A stretch of DNA of 26,090 nt from CAYSPU01 sp964432995 (GTDB lineage: Bacteria > Verrucomicrobiota > Verrucomicrobiia > Limisphaerales > JAHDYP01): the NCBI GenBank assembly GCA_964432995.1, contig CAYSPU010000054.1, positions 1-26,090 of the forward strand, written 5' to 3'. The notes under the pieces were generated by a model, which saw only the letters and a program-made list of their open reading frames with translations, searched no databases and had not been told where the DNA came from. Below are positions 5,524 to 14,949 of this stretch, piece after piece. Both the position numbers and the translations under genes were made by a program. Within the stretch, counting starts at the first letter, position 1; every line of letters starts with the position of its first letter.

Positions 5524-7389
5524 ATGACCTTACGCTGGTCCGATTTCATCCTGCTGGGGGCCATGGGCACTGGGCTCGTTCATGCCGCCAACCCCCTCAT
5601 GCCCGGGGCCGATCCCCATGCCCTCGTGCGCGGCAACACGGTATGGATCTACCCGACGTGGAGCGACGAGCGGCGCGGCGAGCGTTTCTTCGCTCTCTCC
5701 TCGACCAACCTGGTGAACTGGCAGCGCCACGGACCAGTGCTGGACTTCAAGGATGTGCAGTGGATCAAGGACGATGGCCAGGAACGACATCACGCCTGGG
5801 CGCCGTCCGTGCTGGAGAAGAACGGGAAATGGCACTTCTACTACTCGGTTGGGCCGCAGAACCCGACGCCTTCCCGCCTCGGCGTAGCCGTGGGCGACGG
5901 CCCGCAAGGCCCGTTCCGCGACTCCGGCCAACCGTTGCTGACCGGAGGCAACGGGTTCGAGGCCATCGACCCGATGGTCTTCACCGATCCCAAGTCCGGG
6001 AAGACCTACCTTTACGCCGGCGGCAGCGCCGGCGCGAAGCTGCGCGTGTTCGAGCTGAATCCGGACTTGGTGAGTTTCGCCCGCGAGATTCCGGTCGAGA
6101 CCCCGCCGCAGTTCACCGAGGGTGCCTTCATGCATGAACGCGAGGGGCGCTACTACCTCTCCTACAGCCACGGCGGCTGGCAGCGTTCATCCTACTCGGT
6201 CCATTACGCGACAGCCGATTCGCCCACGGGACCATGGACCTATCGCGGCGCCATCCTCACCAGCGACGCCACACGCAAAGGACCGGGACACCACTCCTTC
6301 ATCCGCCATCCCGGCACCGGCGAATGGTTGATCGTCTATCATCGCTGGGAAAACCAGACGGGCGACGGTCCCTACCGTGGCCGGCGACAGATCTGCATCG
6401 ACCGCGTGGAATTCGACGCGGCGGGCTTCATCCGCCCCATCGTCATGACCGGCGGCGAGCCGACCCCGGAGACCGGGACCTTCACCAATCCGATCAATCC
6501 GGGTCCGGACCCGTGGATGACGTACCTCGCGGGCTCCTACTACCTGACCACGACGCAGGGCGACTGCATCCGCATGTGGAAGTCGCCGACGCTGGCCGGC
6601 CTGAAGACCGCGCCCGGCGTGGTCGTTTGGCGCGACAGCGATCCCACCCGGTCGCACGGCATTTGGGCGCCCGAGTTCCATTTCATCACCAACCGCTGGT
6701 ACTTCTACTACACGGCCATGGCGGCGACCAAAGTGGACACCACCCACCGGATGCACGTGCTGGAGAGCGAAGGCGCCGATCCCCTGGGCCCTTATCACTA
6801 CCAGGGCCGGCTCTTCGATCCGGCCAACGACCTCTACGCCATCGACGGCTCCGTCTTTCAACACCCGGGCGACCAACGCTGGTATTTCCTCTGGGCCGCG
6901 CATCCGGGTCATCGGCTCCGCATCGCGCGCCTGGCGAATCCCTGGACCCTCGAGACTCCCAGTGTGCAACTCGAGGCCTCAGGCTTCGGCTGCGAGGAGG
7001 TCCGCGAAGGTCCAGTCGTCCTGCGTCGCAATGGGCGGTTGTTTCTGACCTACTCGGCCTGCGACACCGGCAAGCCGGACTACAAGCTGGGCATGCTCAT
7101 TGCCGACGAACGCGCCGATGTCCTGGATCCAGCCTCGTGGGTCCAGCACCCGGTCCCGGTGTTCGAACGCCACGATGCCGCCGGCGTGTTCGGACCGGGC
7201 CACCACGGCTTCTTCCGGTCGCCCGACGGCACCGAAGACTGGATCGTGTATCACGCCAAGACCTCTTCCAACTACACCTACGCCGGACGCACCACACGCG
7301 CCCAGAAGTTCACCTGGAACGCCGACGGCACGCCCGAGTTTGGCCGACCGCTGTCTCTCGACACGCTGCTGCCCGAGCCGTCGAATTGA
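5524..7389 (+). CDS. Secreted tandem-domain glycoside hydrolase family 43 protein
   Basis: The protein has 621 residues and a signal peptide (cleavage near 'GLVHA-AN', residue 21-22). It contains two complete five-bladed GH43 domains. In domain 1 the expected acidic triad is Asp30 ('GADPHA'), Asp149 ('IDPMVF') and Glu199 ('TEGAFM'); in domain 2 it is Asp329 ('GPDPWM'), Asp441 ('IDGSVF') and Glu495 ('REGPVV'). The aromatic 'APEFHFITNRWYFYYT' and 'APSVLEKNGKWHFYYS' stretches are also family-typical. GH43 enzymes are inverting beta-xylosidases, alpha-L-arabinofuranosidases or arabinanases; specificity cannot be read here. ATG 5524 is chosen because the signal peptide starts there, although the frame is open from 5161 across the antisense gene. 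It lies 90 bp before the giant GH2-type gene on the same strand, so the two may be co-transcribed. Confidence 0.93.
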   Translation: MTLRWSDFILLGAMGTGLVHAANPLMPGADPHALVRGNTVWIYPTWSDERRGERFFALSSTNLVNWQRHGPVLDFKDVQWIKDDGQERHHAWAPSVLEKNGKWHFYYSVGPQNPTPSRLGVAVGDGPQGPFRDSGQPLLTGGNGFEAIDPMVFTDPKSGKTYLYAGGSAGAKLRVFELNPDLVSFAREIPVETPPQFTEGAFMHEREGRYYLSYSHGGWQRSSYSVHYATADSPTGPWTYRGAILTSDATRKGPGHHSFIRHPGTGEWLIVYHRWENQTGDGPYRGRRQICIDRVEFDAAGFIRPIVMTGGEPTPETGTFTNPINPGPDPWMTYLAGSYYLTTTQGDCIRMWKSPTLAGLKTAPGVVVWRDSDPTRSHGIWAPEFHFITNRWYFYYTAMAATKVDTTHRMHVLESEGADPLGPYHYQGRLFDPANDLYAIDGSVFQHPGDQRWYFLWAAHPGHRLRIARLANPWTLETPSVQLEASGFGCEEVREGPVVLRRNGRLFLTYSACDTGKPDYKLGMLIADERADVLDPASWVQHPVPVFERHDAAGVFGPGHHGFFRSPDGTEDWIVYHAKTSSNYTYAGRTTRAQKFTWNADGTPEFGRPLSLDTLLPEPSN

Positions 7390-7479
7390 TGATGCACCTC
7401 AGAGCACGCGTTCCGGGCGACAGCGCTCCAGCCGGATAAACACTTCCCCTGCGTTTCGCCGGCAAGCTAGACTCGCGCC

Positions 7480-10400
7480 ATGCACTCCCGTTACGCAGTG
7501 TTGGGCGCGACGGCATGGTTGTGGGGAATGAGCCTGGGTATTGGGGCCGAACGCACCGCGCCCGCGTTCGTCTGGGTGGAGGGTGAAGCCGTCCAGACCG
7601 CATTCAAGGTCGAGGTTGGCAATTGGGGCCGGCCCCATTTCCTTTCCGCGAGCAACTGGCTCCACATCAGCGTCGAGGAAGGACAGGTTGAAAAGAACCT
7701 GCCCGCCGAAGGCATTCTGCTGGACTACGTCTTCGCCAGTCCGCAGCCCGGCCGCTACGAAGTGTGGAACCGCGTTGGCTACGAGTTCGCGCGCTCGCCT
7801 TTCGAGTGGCGCATCGATGAACAACCGTGGAAGAGAGTCGCGCCGGACGACCTCACGACCGATCTCATGGAGATGGGTTTCTGGTGCGAAGTCGCCTGGC
7901 TGCGAATGGGCGACGCGCCACTCACCGCGGGCAATCACCGTCTCCAGATCCGACTACCCAAGGTCAGGAACGAGAAAGGCCAATGGGAGCGCGTCCTCTA
8001 CGCCTCCGATGCGCTCTGCCTGCACTCCGACGCCTTCCGTCCGAACTCGAGATTCCGGCCGGACGAAACCGGTCGCGACGCCGCCGACGAAGCCGCCGCC
8101 ACGGTGGTCTTCCGTCTTCCGGAAGCGAAACCCGCGGAGCGCGCCGTGGTCAAACTGAACGGCACCTGGGAGATTGCGCGCGACGACGAGCAGTTGCCCG
8201 GCGAGGTGGCCGAGCCAATTCGCGAGTTGCCCAAGGAGCCGGTTTGGCACGCCATCCCGGTGCCCGCCGACAAGAACATCGCGCGCCCGGATCTGCGATT
8301 CGCGCACCGGGTCTGGTATCGCGCGCGGATCGCGGTGCCCGCCTCGATGGCCGGTCGGGCGTTCGTGCTCGAGTTCCCCTACAACAACCTGAACACGACC
8401 GTCTACGCGAACGGCGTCTATTGCGGTTTCGCGAAGAACCCCTTCGCGCCGTTCCAGGTGGACGTGTCCAAGGGAATCCGGGCCGGCCAGACCAACGAGA
8501 TCGAGGTCGGTATCCGCGACGCCTGGTATGGGCGTTCGGCCGATCCCCGGCGGCCGCTCAAGCTGCGGAAGACTTTCAACTACCCGATCGACTTCTTCAA
8601 ACAGGGCTTCCAGGACATGGACTATCCGGTGTGGAACTGCCCGCAATCCGGGATCCTCGCCACCCCGAGTCTCATCGCCGCGGGGGGCGGCGTCTACGTT
8701 GCCGACGCGTTCGTGAAGTCGTCCGTTGTCCGGAAGCAACTCGAGGTGGAAGCCGTTCTGCGCAACACCACCGCGGTCGAGGTCGACGGCGAAGTCCACT
8801 GGGAAGCGGTGGATGACAGTTCGAACCAGGTCGCGCGCACTTTCCAGGCGCAGCCCTTCCACGCGCCGGCGGGCGGGAGCATCTCGCTGAAGCTCGCCGA
8901 CGATTGGGCGGATCCCCGGCTGTGGTGGCCGGACGCGCCGCATCTGTATCGGCTGCGGCTCCAAGTGGCTACCAGTGGCAGAACGGCGGACGTTCAGGAA
9001 ACGCTCTTTGGCTTCCGCGAATGGCGACGCGAAGGGACGAAGTTCACCCTCAACGGCGTGGTTTGGCATCTGTGGGCGGACTTGGTTGGGGAATTCTCGT
9101 CGCCTGCGGATTGGCTGGCCGCCTACCGGCGCACCCAACAGCGCACCACGCGCCTGAGCACCGCCGGTCAAGCCGGCCAGGACTCGCGCTGGTTCGGCCT
9201 GGAACCGCAAGCCGCGCTCGAATTCTGCGATCGCCACGGCGTGGTCGTCCGTCGCAACACCACCCTCGACGGCGAGGCCATTGGTTACCACTTCAGCGAG
9301 GGCGACGCCGAGACGCGCGAGCAGCAGGGCGGCTCCGAACTCAAGCAGGCGCTGATGAAGAACTGGCGCGACCAGTGTGTGGCCCAGGTCCAGGGCGAGC
9401 GCAACCATCCCTCGATCCAGATCTGGTCGCTCGAGAACGAGTTCGCCTTCATCAATCTGATCAACCTGCTCGGCAACTCGCCGAACATGGATCGCTACGA
9501 AGAGGAGATCGCGCAGACCCACGACGCCGTGATGGCCGCCGATCCGACGCGCGCGGCGATGACCGATGGCGGGGGCGCGATGCGCAACAACACGCTGGGT
9601 GTGGCCGGCGATCACTACGTCGCCACGCTGGACGCGCACTATCCGGACCTGGCCTACGAGCCGTTTGTCGAGGGGGGCGGACGCGGTCGCTGGAAATGGG
9701 ATGAGAAGCGGCCGCGGTTCATTGGCGAGGACTTCTTTGCCAACGGCATCAACCCCGCCGACTACGGGATGTGGGGCGGCGAGGTCGCCTTCCAGGGAAA
9801 GGCCGCCACGCGCGACGCCATTGCCCGCTGCTATCGCATGCTTCAGGAAGGTTACCGCTGGGGGGGCCACTACGCGGCGTGGCACTTCTGGCTGGGTGGC
9901 GAAGGCAGCCCGGAGCAATGGGGCGCCAACGCCCCGCGCGCCGCGTTGGTGCGCCAATGGGACTGGACCTTCGGCGCCGGCGCCAGGGTCAAACGCACGT
10001 TCGGCATCTTCAATGACACTCAGCACGCCGAGCCCATCACGTTCTCGCGCCGACTCACCCTTGCAGGTAAAGAGGCCTATGCGCGGGCCTCGACACACCG
10101 CGTCGCGCCCGGCAACGCCGAGAAGTTCGAGGAGGAACTGCCTATCCCGATCGTGACGGCCCGCCAGGAAGGCGAGTTGAGCCTCCTGCTGGAGGTCGGC
10201 GGAAGAGAGGTCTTTCGCGACACCAAGGCGGTGTCCGTCCTCCCCTCCCCCACCATCGGGGCCCTGCCGGCTGATGCCCTCGCGGTCTTCGATCCTCGGG
10301 GAGAAACCGCCGCCTTCCTCCAGAAGCGCGGCGTCCCCTTCGCGACCGTGACCTCGTTGGATCGCCCGCCGCAGACCAAGGTCTTGCTGATCGGACGCGA

Positions 10401-12585
10401 CGCCATCGAAGCGGGCGAGAGCACTTCGACGCGGCTGGCCGCACTGGCTTCCGAGGGCCGCGCGGTGATCGTGCTCGACCAGTCGCATCCCCTGAGATAC
10501 CAGGCCCTGCCAGCCGAACTCGAGCTGGCGCCGCGCTCGCGCCAGAACGACTTCGGCATGGAGATCCCCACCTCCGAAGGCCGTTCCGCGTTCGTCGAGG
10601 ACGCGTCCCACCCCGCGGTGCATGGGCTCCGGGACAAGGACTTCTTCACTTGGGGACCCGACGTCGCCGGGGCGAGCGCCCGCCATCTGATCTACCGCAA
10701 CGCCTACGTCAAGCCGACCCGCGGCGCTAAGAGCCTGATCCAGTGCGGCCCGCGTCTCGAGCACTCGGCGCTCGTCGAAGTGCCGGTGGGCCAAGGCGTG
10801 ATGTACCTGAGCCAACTCGACGTCGGGGCCAAGTTGGCGGACAACGTCGTTGCCCAACACATCCTGTTCAATCTGATCCGCGGTGCCGCCGCCTACCGAC
10901 TCGAGCATGCCCACGTCGCCACCGCCATCGCGAACGAGCAACTCCGGAAGGCGGTGGACGCGATCGGCCTGCAGTGCAGCCGAGCCGCCGATGCGCTGGC
11001 AACCATCACCGACCCAGGCAAGAAGGTCGCCCTGGTTTCCGCCACGGCAGGGAATCTGAAAGCGCTGGCCGCCGACCTCTCCGCCCTGCAAGCCTTCTGG
11101 CAGCGCGGCGGCACGCTCGTCCTGTGCGGCCTCGCGCCCGATGGCCTCGCGGACTTCAATCGCGTCGTCGGCGTCGAGCACACGATGCGACCCTTCAAAC
11201 GCGAGCGGGTGACCTTCCCCGCCGTCCGCCACCCGCTCACGGCCGGCCTCACCACCGGCGACATCGTCATGCTCTCCGGCCAGCGCATCTTCGGTTGGAC
11301 CGCCGACGAATACGTCGCCTCCGACGTGTTCACCTACGTGGTGGACCTGGAGGACATCGCGCCTTTTGCGAAGAGCGGCTTCGGCAACTTCGACAACATC
11401 GTCAACGGCTTCGTCGGTTCCGACGGCTGGCCGCTGATCATCGACTTTGAGCATCCGAAGGATGGCAAGCCGTTCGAGATCGACCTGGAACTGCCCCGGG
11501 AGGAGACTATCGTCGAATACACCCACGACCCGTCGGTGAACTACAATCCCACCACCAGGATCGCCCTGCTCTTCGACGGGCGGGACCGCGTCGAGCACGA
11601 TCTCCAGCCGAACGGCGACGCCCAGGCGTTTGCCGTGCACCCGCCGCGCAAGGCCCGGAAGGTCACGCTGCAGTTGGTGAGCTGGCTTTCCGATCCCGCC
11701 AAACGCCCGATCATTGGCATCGATAACATCTCCCTGAAGGTCCAGCGCTCGCCAGAATGGAGGGCCACCGTCAAGCCCATGCTCAACCTGGGAGCGATGG
11801 TGCACTACGCCAAGGGCAACGGCGGCGTGGTTCTCTGCAACCTCAACTTCCAGGAGACCGAGACGGTGCCTGTCAACCAAACGAAGAAGCGCGCCATCCT
11901 GGCGGCGGTCCTGCGCAACTTGAAGGCGCCGTTCGCCGGCGCCAAAACCGTCATCGCCGGCGCCAACCTCGAGTGCGCACCGCTCGACATCCACACCAAG
12001 GCCACCACCTACAAGGACGAACGCGGCTGGTTCGGCAACCCGCAGCGGACCCTGAAGGCCCTGCCGCCGGGCGAGCACCTGTTCGCCGGCGTGAAATTCA
12101 ACATCTATGAAATGCCCACGTCACCCGTGCCCCAGGTGCTCATGCTCGGTGGCCCCGACGTGCCCGGCAATCTCCCGGACCAAATCCTCGGCATCCCCGT
12201 CCGCACGAAGGCGGACGCGCTCTTCTTCCTGCACACGGCGCGGATCGACCGCCGCCTCGACGACCGCGAGCGCGAGGAGAAGAAGCGGTTCGAGCTGTGC
12301 CGCTACGTCATTCACTACGCCGACGACCAGACCGCCGAGTTGCCGGTCTTTGCCGAGATCGACATCGACCACTTCCTGCAGGGCGAGCCGCGGGCCCTCC
12401 CGGGCGCACAAATCGCCTGGACCAGCCAGTTTGCCGGCGCGGACGAAAGCGCGGTGGTCTATTCCAAGCAGTGGAACAACCCGCGTCCCGACGTCGAGAT
12501 TCGGTCCGTGGACCTCGTGTATGGGAAGGACAAGGACCGAGGTGTGCCGGTGCTGATTGCGCTCACGGCCGCCCGCGCGCAATGA
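7480..12585 (+). CDS. Secreted multidomain GH2-type glycoside hydrolase, 1701 residues
   Basis: A signal peptide (cleavage near 'GIGAER', residue 23) is followed by a carbohydrate-binding-like beta domain (about 28-195). Then come the GH2 jelly-roll ('KLNGTWEIARDD...VWYRARIAVP', about 220-380), an Ig-like domain ending 'ETLFGFREWRREGTKFTLNG' and a TIM barrel. The general acid/base is probably Glu654 in 'IWSLENEF' and the nucleophile Glu750 in 'PRFIGEDFF'. C-terminal to the barrel are two alpha/beta regions resembling the GATase-like fold of some beta-galactosidases (about 925-1140 and 1160-1290), a discoidin-like beta region (about 1305-1425) and a final beta domain (about 1545-1700, ending 'YGKDKDRGVPVLIALTA'). 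It is much longer than LacZ (1023). Probable substrates are beta-galactosides or other beta-linked plant or algal glycans; exact specificity is unknown. Accessory-domain calls are pattern-based and less certain than the GH2 core. Confidence 0.85.
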   Translation: MHSRYAVLGATAWLWGMSLGIGAERTAPAFVWVEGEAVQTAFKVEVGNWGRPHFLSASNWLHISVEEGQVEKNLPAEGILLDYVFASPQPGRYEVWNRVGYEFARSPFEWRIDEQPWKRVAPDDLTTDLMEMGFWCEVAWLRMGDAPLTAGNHRLQIRLPKVRNEKGQWERVLYASDALCLHSDAFRPNSRFRPDETGRDAADEAAATVVFRLPEAKPAERAVVKLNGTWEIARDDEQLPGEVAEPIRELPKEPVWHAIPVPADKNIARPDLRFAHRVWYRARIAVPASMAGRAFVLEFPYNNLNTTVYANGVYCGFAKNPFAPFQVDVSKGIRAGQTNEIEVGIRDAWYGRSADPRRPLKLRKTFNYPIDFFKQGFQDMDYPVWNCPQSGILATPSLIAAGGGVYVADAFVKSSVVRKQLEVEAVLRNTTAVEVDGEVHWEAVDDSSNQVARTFQAQPFHAPAGGSISLKLADDWADPRLWWPDAPHLYRLRLQVATSGRTADVQETLFGFREWRREGTKFTLNGVVWHLWADLVGEFSSPADWLAAYRRTQQRTTRLSTAGQAGQDSRWFGLEPQAALEFCDRHGVVVRRNTTLDGEAIGYHFSEGDAETREQQGGSELKQALMKNWRDQCVAQVQGERNHPSIQIWSLENEFAFINLINLLGNSPNMDRYEEEIAQTHDAVMAADPTRAAMTDGGGAMRNNTLGVAGDHYVATLDAHYPDLAYEPFVEGGGRGRWKWDEKRPRFIGEDFFANGINPADYGMWGGEVAFQGKAATRDAIARCYRMLQEGYRWGGHYAAWHFWLGGEGSPEQWGANAPRAALVRQWDWTFGAGARVKRTFGIFNDTQHAEPITFSRRLTLAGKEAYARASTHRVAPGNAEKFEEELPIPIVTARQEGELSLLLEVGGREVFRDTKAVSVLPSPTIGALPADALAVFDPRGETAAFLQKRGVPFATVTSLDRPPQTKVLLIGRDAIEAGESTSTRLAALASEGRAVIVLDQSHPLRYQALPAELELAPRSRQNDFGMEIPTSEGRSAFVEDASHPAVHGLRDKDFFTWGPDVAGASARHLIYRNAYVKPTRGAKSLIQCGPRLEHSALVEVPVGQGVMYLSQLDVGAKLADNVVAQHILFNLIRGAAAYRLEHAHVATAIANEQLRKAVDAIGLQCSRAADALATITDPGKKVALVSATAGNLKALAADLSALQAFWQRGGTLVLCGLAPDGLADFNRVVGVEHTMRPFKRERVTFPAVRHPLTAGLTTGDIVMLSGQRIFGWTADEYVASDVFTYVVDLEDIAPFAKSGFGNFDNIVNGFVGSDGWPLIIDFEHPKDGKPFEIDLELPREETIVEYTHDPSVNYNPTTRIALLFDGRDRVEHDLQPNGDAQAFAVHPPRKARKVTLQLVSWLSDPAKRPIIGIDNISLKVQRSPEWRATVKPMLNLGAMVHYAKGNGGVVLCNLNFQETETVPVNQTKKRAILAAVLRNLKAPFAGAKTVIAGANLECAPLDIHTKATTYKDERGWFGNPQRTLKALPPGEHLFAGVKFNIYEMPTSPVPQVLMLGGPDVPGNLPDQILGIPVRTKADALFFLHTARIDRRLDDREREEKKRFELCRYVIHYADDQTAELPVFAEIDIDHFLQGEPRALPGAQIAWTSQFAGADESAVVYSKQWNNPRPDVEIRSVDLVYGKDKDRGVPVLIALTAARAQ

Positions 12586-12790
12586 ACCAGGGCGCAGGCG
12601 TTCCCTCGCTGCGGCCGCATCCGGACGGCGCTGGCCGCTCCTTGCCTTGGCTGGATACCGGAACCGCGGGGGCCGCGTCAGAGAGCCCTCCCATGATGTT
12701 GCGTCCAGCCGCGGAACTCAGGTGCACCCGGAGTAGTCGCACCCGGTCATCAGTGCGGATGGCCGATGGGTCGCCTTTCAGTCCGGCCGG

Positions 12791-14926
12791 ATGCCGCCGC
12801 TGTTGACGAGCGACCCTACGTTGTACCGTGCGTCCACCTTCGGCCAGGTTCATCTGTGGGACGCCCAGACCGACCAGGTCATCCTGGTCAGCGTCAGCCT
12901 GGACGGCATCAGTCCTGGCGCGGGCGTATCCTACGCGCCGAGACTGAGCCCGGACTGTCGCTTCGTCACCTTCCTGAGCAACGCCACGAACCTGCTGGCT
13001 GACGTGGCGAAGGGGACATTCCAGGTCTACCAACGTGATTTGGCAACGGGGCTCACCACCCTCGTCTCTCGCAACCGCGACGGGGGCGTGCCTGACGTGG
13101 ACTGCTCCAACGTGAGTGTCAGCGGCGACGGACAGGTGGTGGCCTTCGACGGTCTCGCGGACGACCTGGTGGACGACGACCGCAACGGCGCCTGCGACGT
13201 CTTCGTGCGCAGACTCGGCGACGGCGTCACCGAGTTGATCTCGGTGGTTCACCCCGACCTCAGTTCGTCCACACCGTCGGGCCTGAGTCTGCTTTCCCCG
13301 GGCGCCGTCAGTGCGGACGGACGCTACGCGGCGTTCACGAGCCTGGCGTCGCAACTCGTTCCCGACGACGGCAACGGCACTTCCGATGTGTTCCTGTGTG
13401 ACTTGTGGAACGGGACGAACGTCCTGGTCAGCGTCAACACCAACGGCGTCGGCGGCAACGGGGCTTCCCTGGAAGCGACCCTGAGCGCCGACGGCCGCTT
13501 CGTGGCGTTCTTCAGCCAGGCCACCGATCTGGTCGAGGGCGTAACCAACAGCCGGGGAAACGTCTTCCTGCGCGACGTTTGGTCGAACACGACCGTGCTC
13601 GTCAGTGCGAACCTGGCAGGACAAGGCGCCAATGGCGCCTCACGCCACCCGGTCATCAGTGCCGACGGTTGCCGGGTAGCGTACGAAAGTGCCGCCACCG
13701 ATCTGGCCCCCGACCACACCGACGGTTATGTGGACATCTTCGTCTACGACCGCCTGGCCGGGACGAATGCGCTGGTCAGCACCCGAACCAACGCCCCCTT
13801 CGCATCCGCCGACGTCGCCCGGCCGCTGATTTCGGATGAAGGGCGTTTTGTCATCTTCGCCGGCCATTCCTTGCTCAAGTCGTTGTTTGCCCGGGACTTG
13901 ATGCTCGAGGAAACCACCACGGTCTATTTCGGAACGTCGTCCATGCCCGGTCGCGTGGGACCAAGCCGACAGGTCCTCAGCCGGGACGGTCGCTTCCTGG
14001 CGTTCACCGGCGGCACGAACGTCTATCTCGCCGACCTGGTGGGCCGCACCAACTGGCTCGTCTGCAGTGGGGGAGCACACGCGCGGATCAGCGGCGACGG
14101 CCGGTTCCTGGCATTCGAGAAACCTCTGTCCAACCCCCTCATACCATCGCAACCTACGAACACGGCGGTGGTCGTGTGGGACGTGCAGCACCAAGCCGAG
14201 GTTCTCGCCAGCGCCAACGTGGAGAACACCGCCACCGGCCAGCAGCCGGCGCGAGGGCCGGTGCTCAGCGCGGACGGTCGCTTCGTCTTCTTCACCAGCC
14301 GCGCCGCCGACCTCAGCCCCAAGGCCACCAACCAGGTGGTCGACGTCTTCGCTCGCGATCTGCTCCTTGGACAGACCTGGTTGCTCAGTCAGCACCGAGA
14401 TGCCGCGACGCCCGATCTGGGCATCTCGGCGAACCTCGTTCTGAGCGCCGACGGACGAACACTGTTGTTCCAGAGCTTCGCCTCCAACATCACAGACTCC
14501 GACTTCAACCTCACGTCCGATCTGTTCGCCCTCCGACTTAACGTCGAGGACGTCGATCTCGACGGTATGGATGACGACTGGGAAATCGCCTGCTTCGATT
14601 CCCTGGGGCGCGATGGGACGGAGGACTTCGACCAAGACGGGCTCAGCGATCTTGCCGAGTTCAAGGCGGGGAGCCATCCGGCCAACGACAACTCGGTCCT
14701 GCGGGTGCTCAGTGTCGCGTCGCTCACCGAAGGGTACACCACGGTCTTCTGGAGCGCGACGCCCGGTCGAAGCTACCAGGTCCAGGCGAGGAACGCTCTC
14801 GGCGGCGGCGGTTGGACGACGCTGCCGGGAACGGTCTTGGCCGCGGCCACGCACGCTTCCGCGACGGAGGAGACGCCGGAGGGATCGGCGCACCGGTATT
14901 ACCGGGTTCGGGTGTTAGCGCCCTGA
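12791..14926 (+). CDS. PD40/TolB-like beta-propeller protein, probably 5'-truncated
   Basis: About ten copies of a 'SADGRFVAFxSxATDL...D(V/I)F(V/L)RDL...TxLVS' blade fill residues 30-580, a PD40/WD40-like propeller. Next is an Asp-rich stretch ('DVDLDGMDDDWE', 'DFDQDGLSDLAEF') of calcium-binding thrombospondin-3 type, then a C-terminal module ('RSYQVQARNALGGGGWTTL...HRYYRVRV') common in secreted Verrucomicrobia proteins. Such proteins act outside the cell, but here no signal peptide is present. The frame directly upstream of ATG 12791 reads SHPVISADGRWVAFQSGR, another blade start, and is cut by TAG 12734-12736; no usual start codon lies between. The gene therefore looks like a remnant whose signal peptide and first blade are lost. 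The 205 bp from 12586 to 12790 hold no recognisable start or other gene. Confidence 0.75.
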   Translation: MPPLLTSDPTLYRASTFGQVHLWDAQTDQVILVSVSLDGISPGAGVSYAPRLSPDCRFVTFLSNATNLLADVAKGTFQVYQRDLATGLTTLVSRNRDGGVPDVDCSNVSVSGDGQVVAFDGLADDLVDDDRNGACDVFVRRLGDGVTELISVVHPDLSSSTPSGLSLLSPGAVSADGRYAAFTSLASQLVPDDGNGTSDVFLCDLWNGTNVLVSVNTNGVGGNGASLEATLSADGRFVAFFSQATDLVEGVTNSRGNVFLRDVWSNTTVLVSANLAGQGANGASRHPVISADGCRVAYESAATDLAPDHTDGYVDIFVYDRLAGTNALVSTRTNAPFASADVARPLISDEGRFVIFAGHSLLKSLFARDLMLEETTTVYFGTSSMPGRVGPSRQVLSRDGRFLAFTGGTNVYLADLVGRTNWLVCSGGAHARISGDGRFLAFEKPLSNPLIPSQPTNTAVVVWDVQHQAEVLASANVENTATGQQPARGPVLSADGRFVFFTSRAADLSPKATNQVVDVFARDLLLGQTWLLSQHRDAATPDLGISANLVLSADGRTLLFQSFASNITDSDFNLTSDLFALRLNVEDVDLDGMDDDWEIACFDSLGRDGTEDFDQDGLSDLAEFKAGSHPANDNSVLRVLSVASLTEGYTTVFWSATPGRSYQVQARNALGGGGWTTLPGTVLAAATHASATEETPEGSAHRYYRVRVLAP

Positions 14927-14949
14927 GAGGCCGCAGCCCGCCCCTCCCG

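Noticed and set aside
7954..12078. 1374-residue minus-strand open frame antisense to the GH2-type gene
   Set aside because: The translation is low-complexity in character (rich in Gly, Arg, Val, Asp), shows no domain, and lies fully opposite a gene with clear GH2 motifs. Long antisense frames are expected at this GC content.
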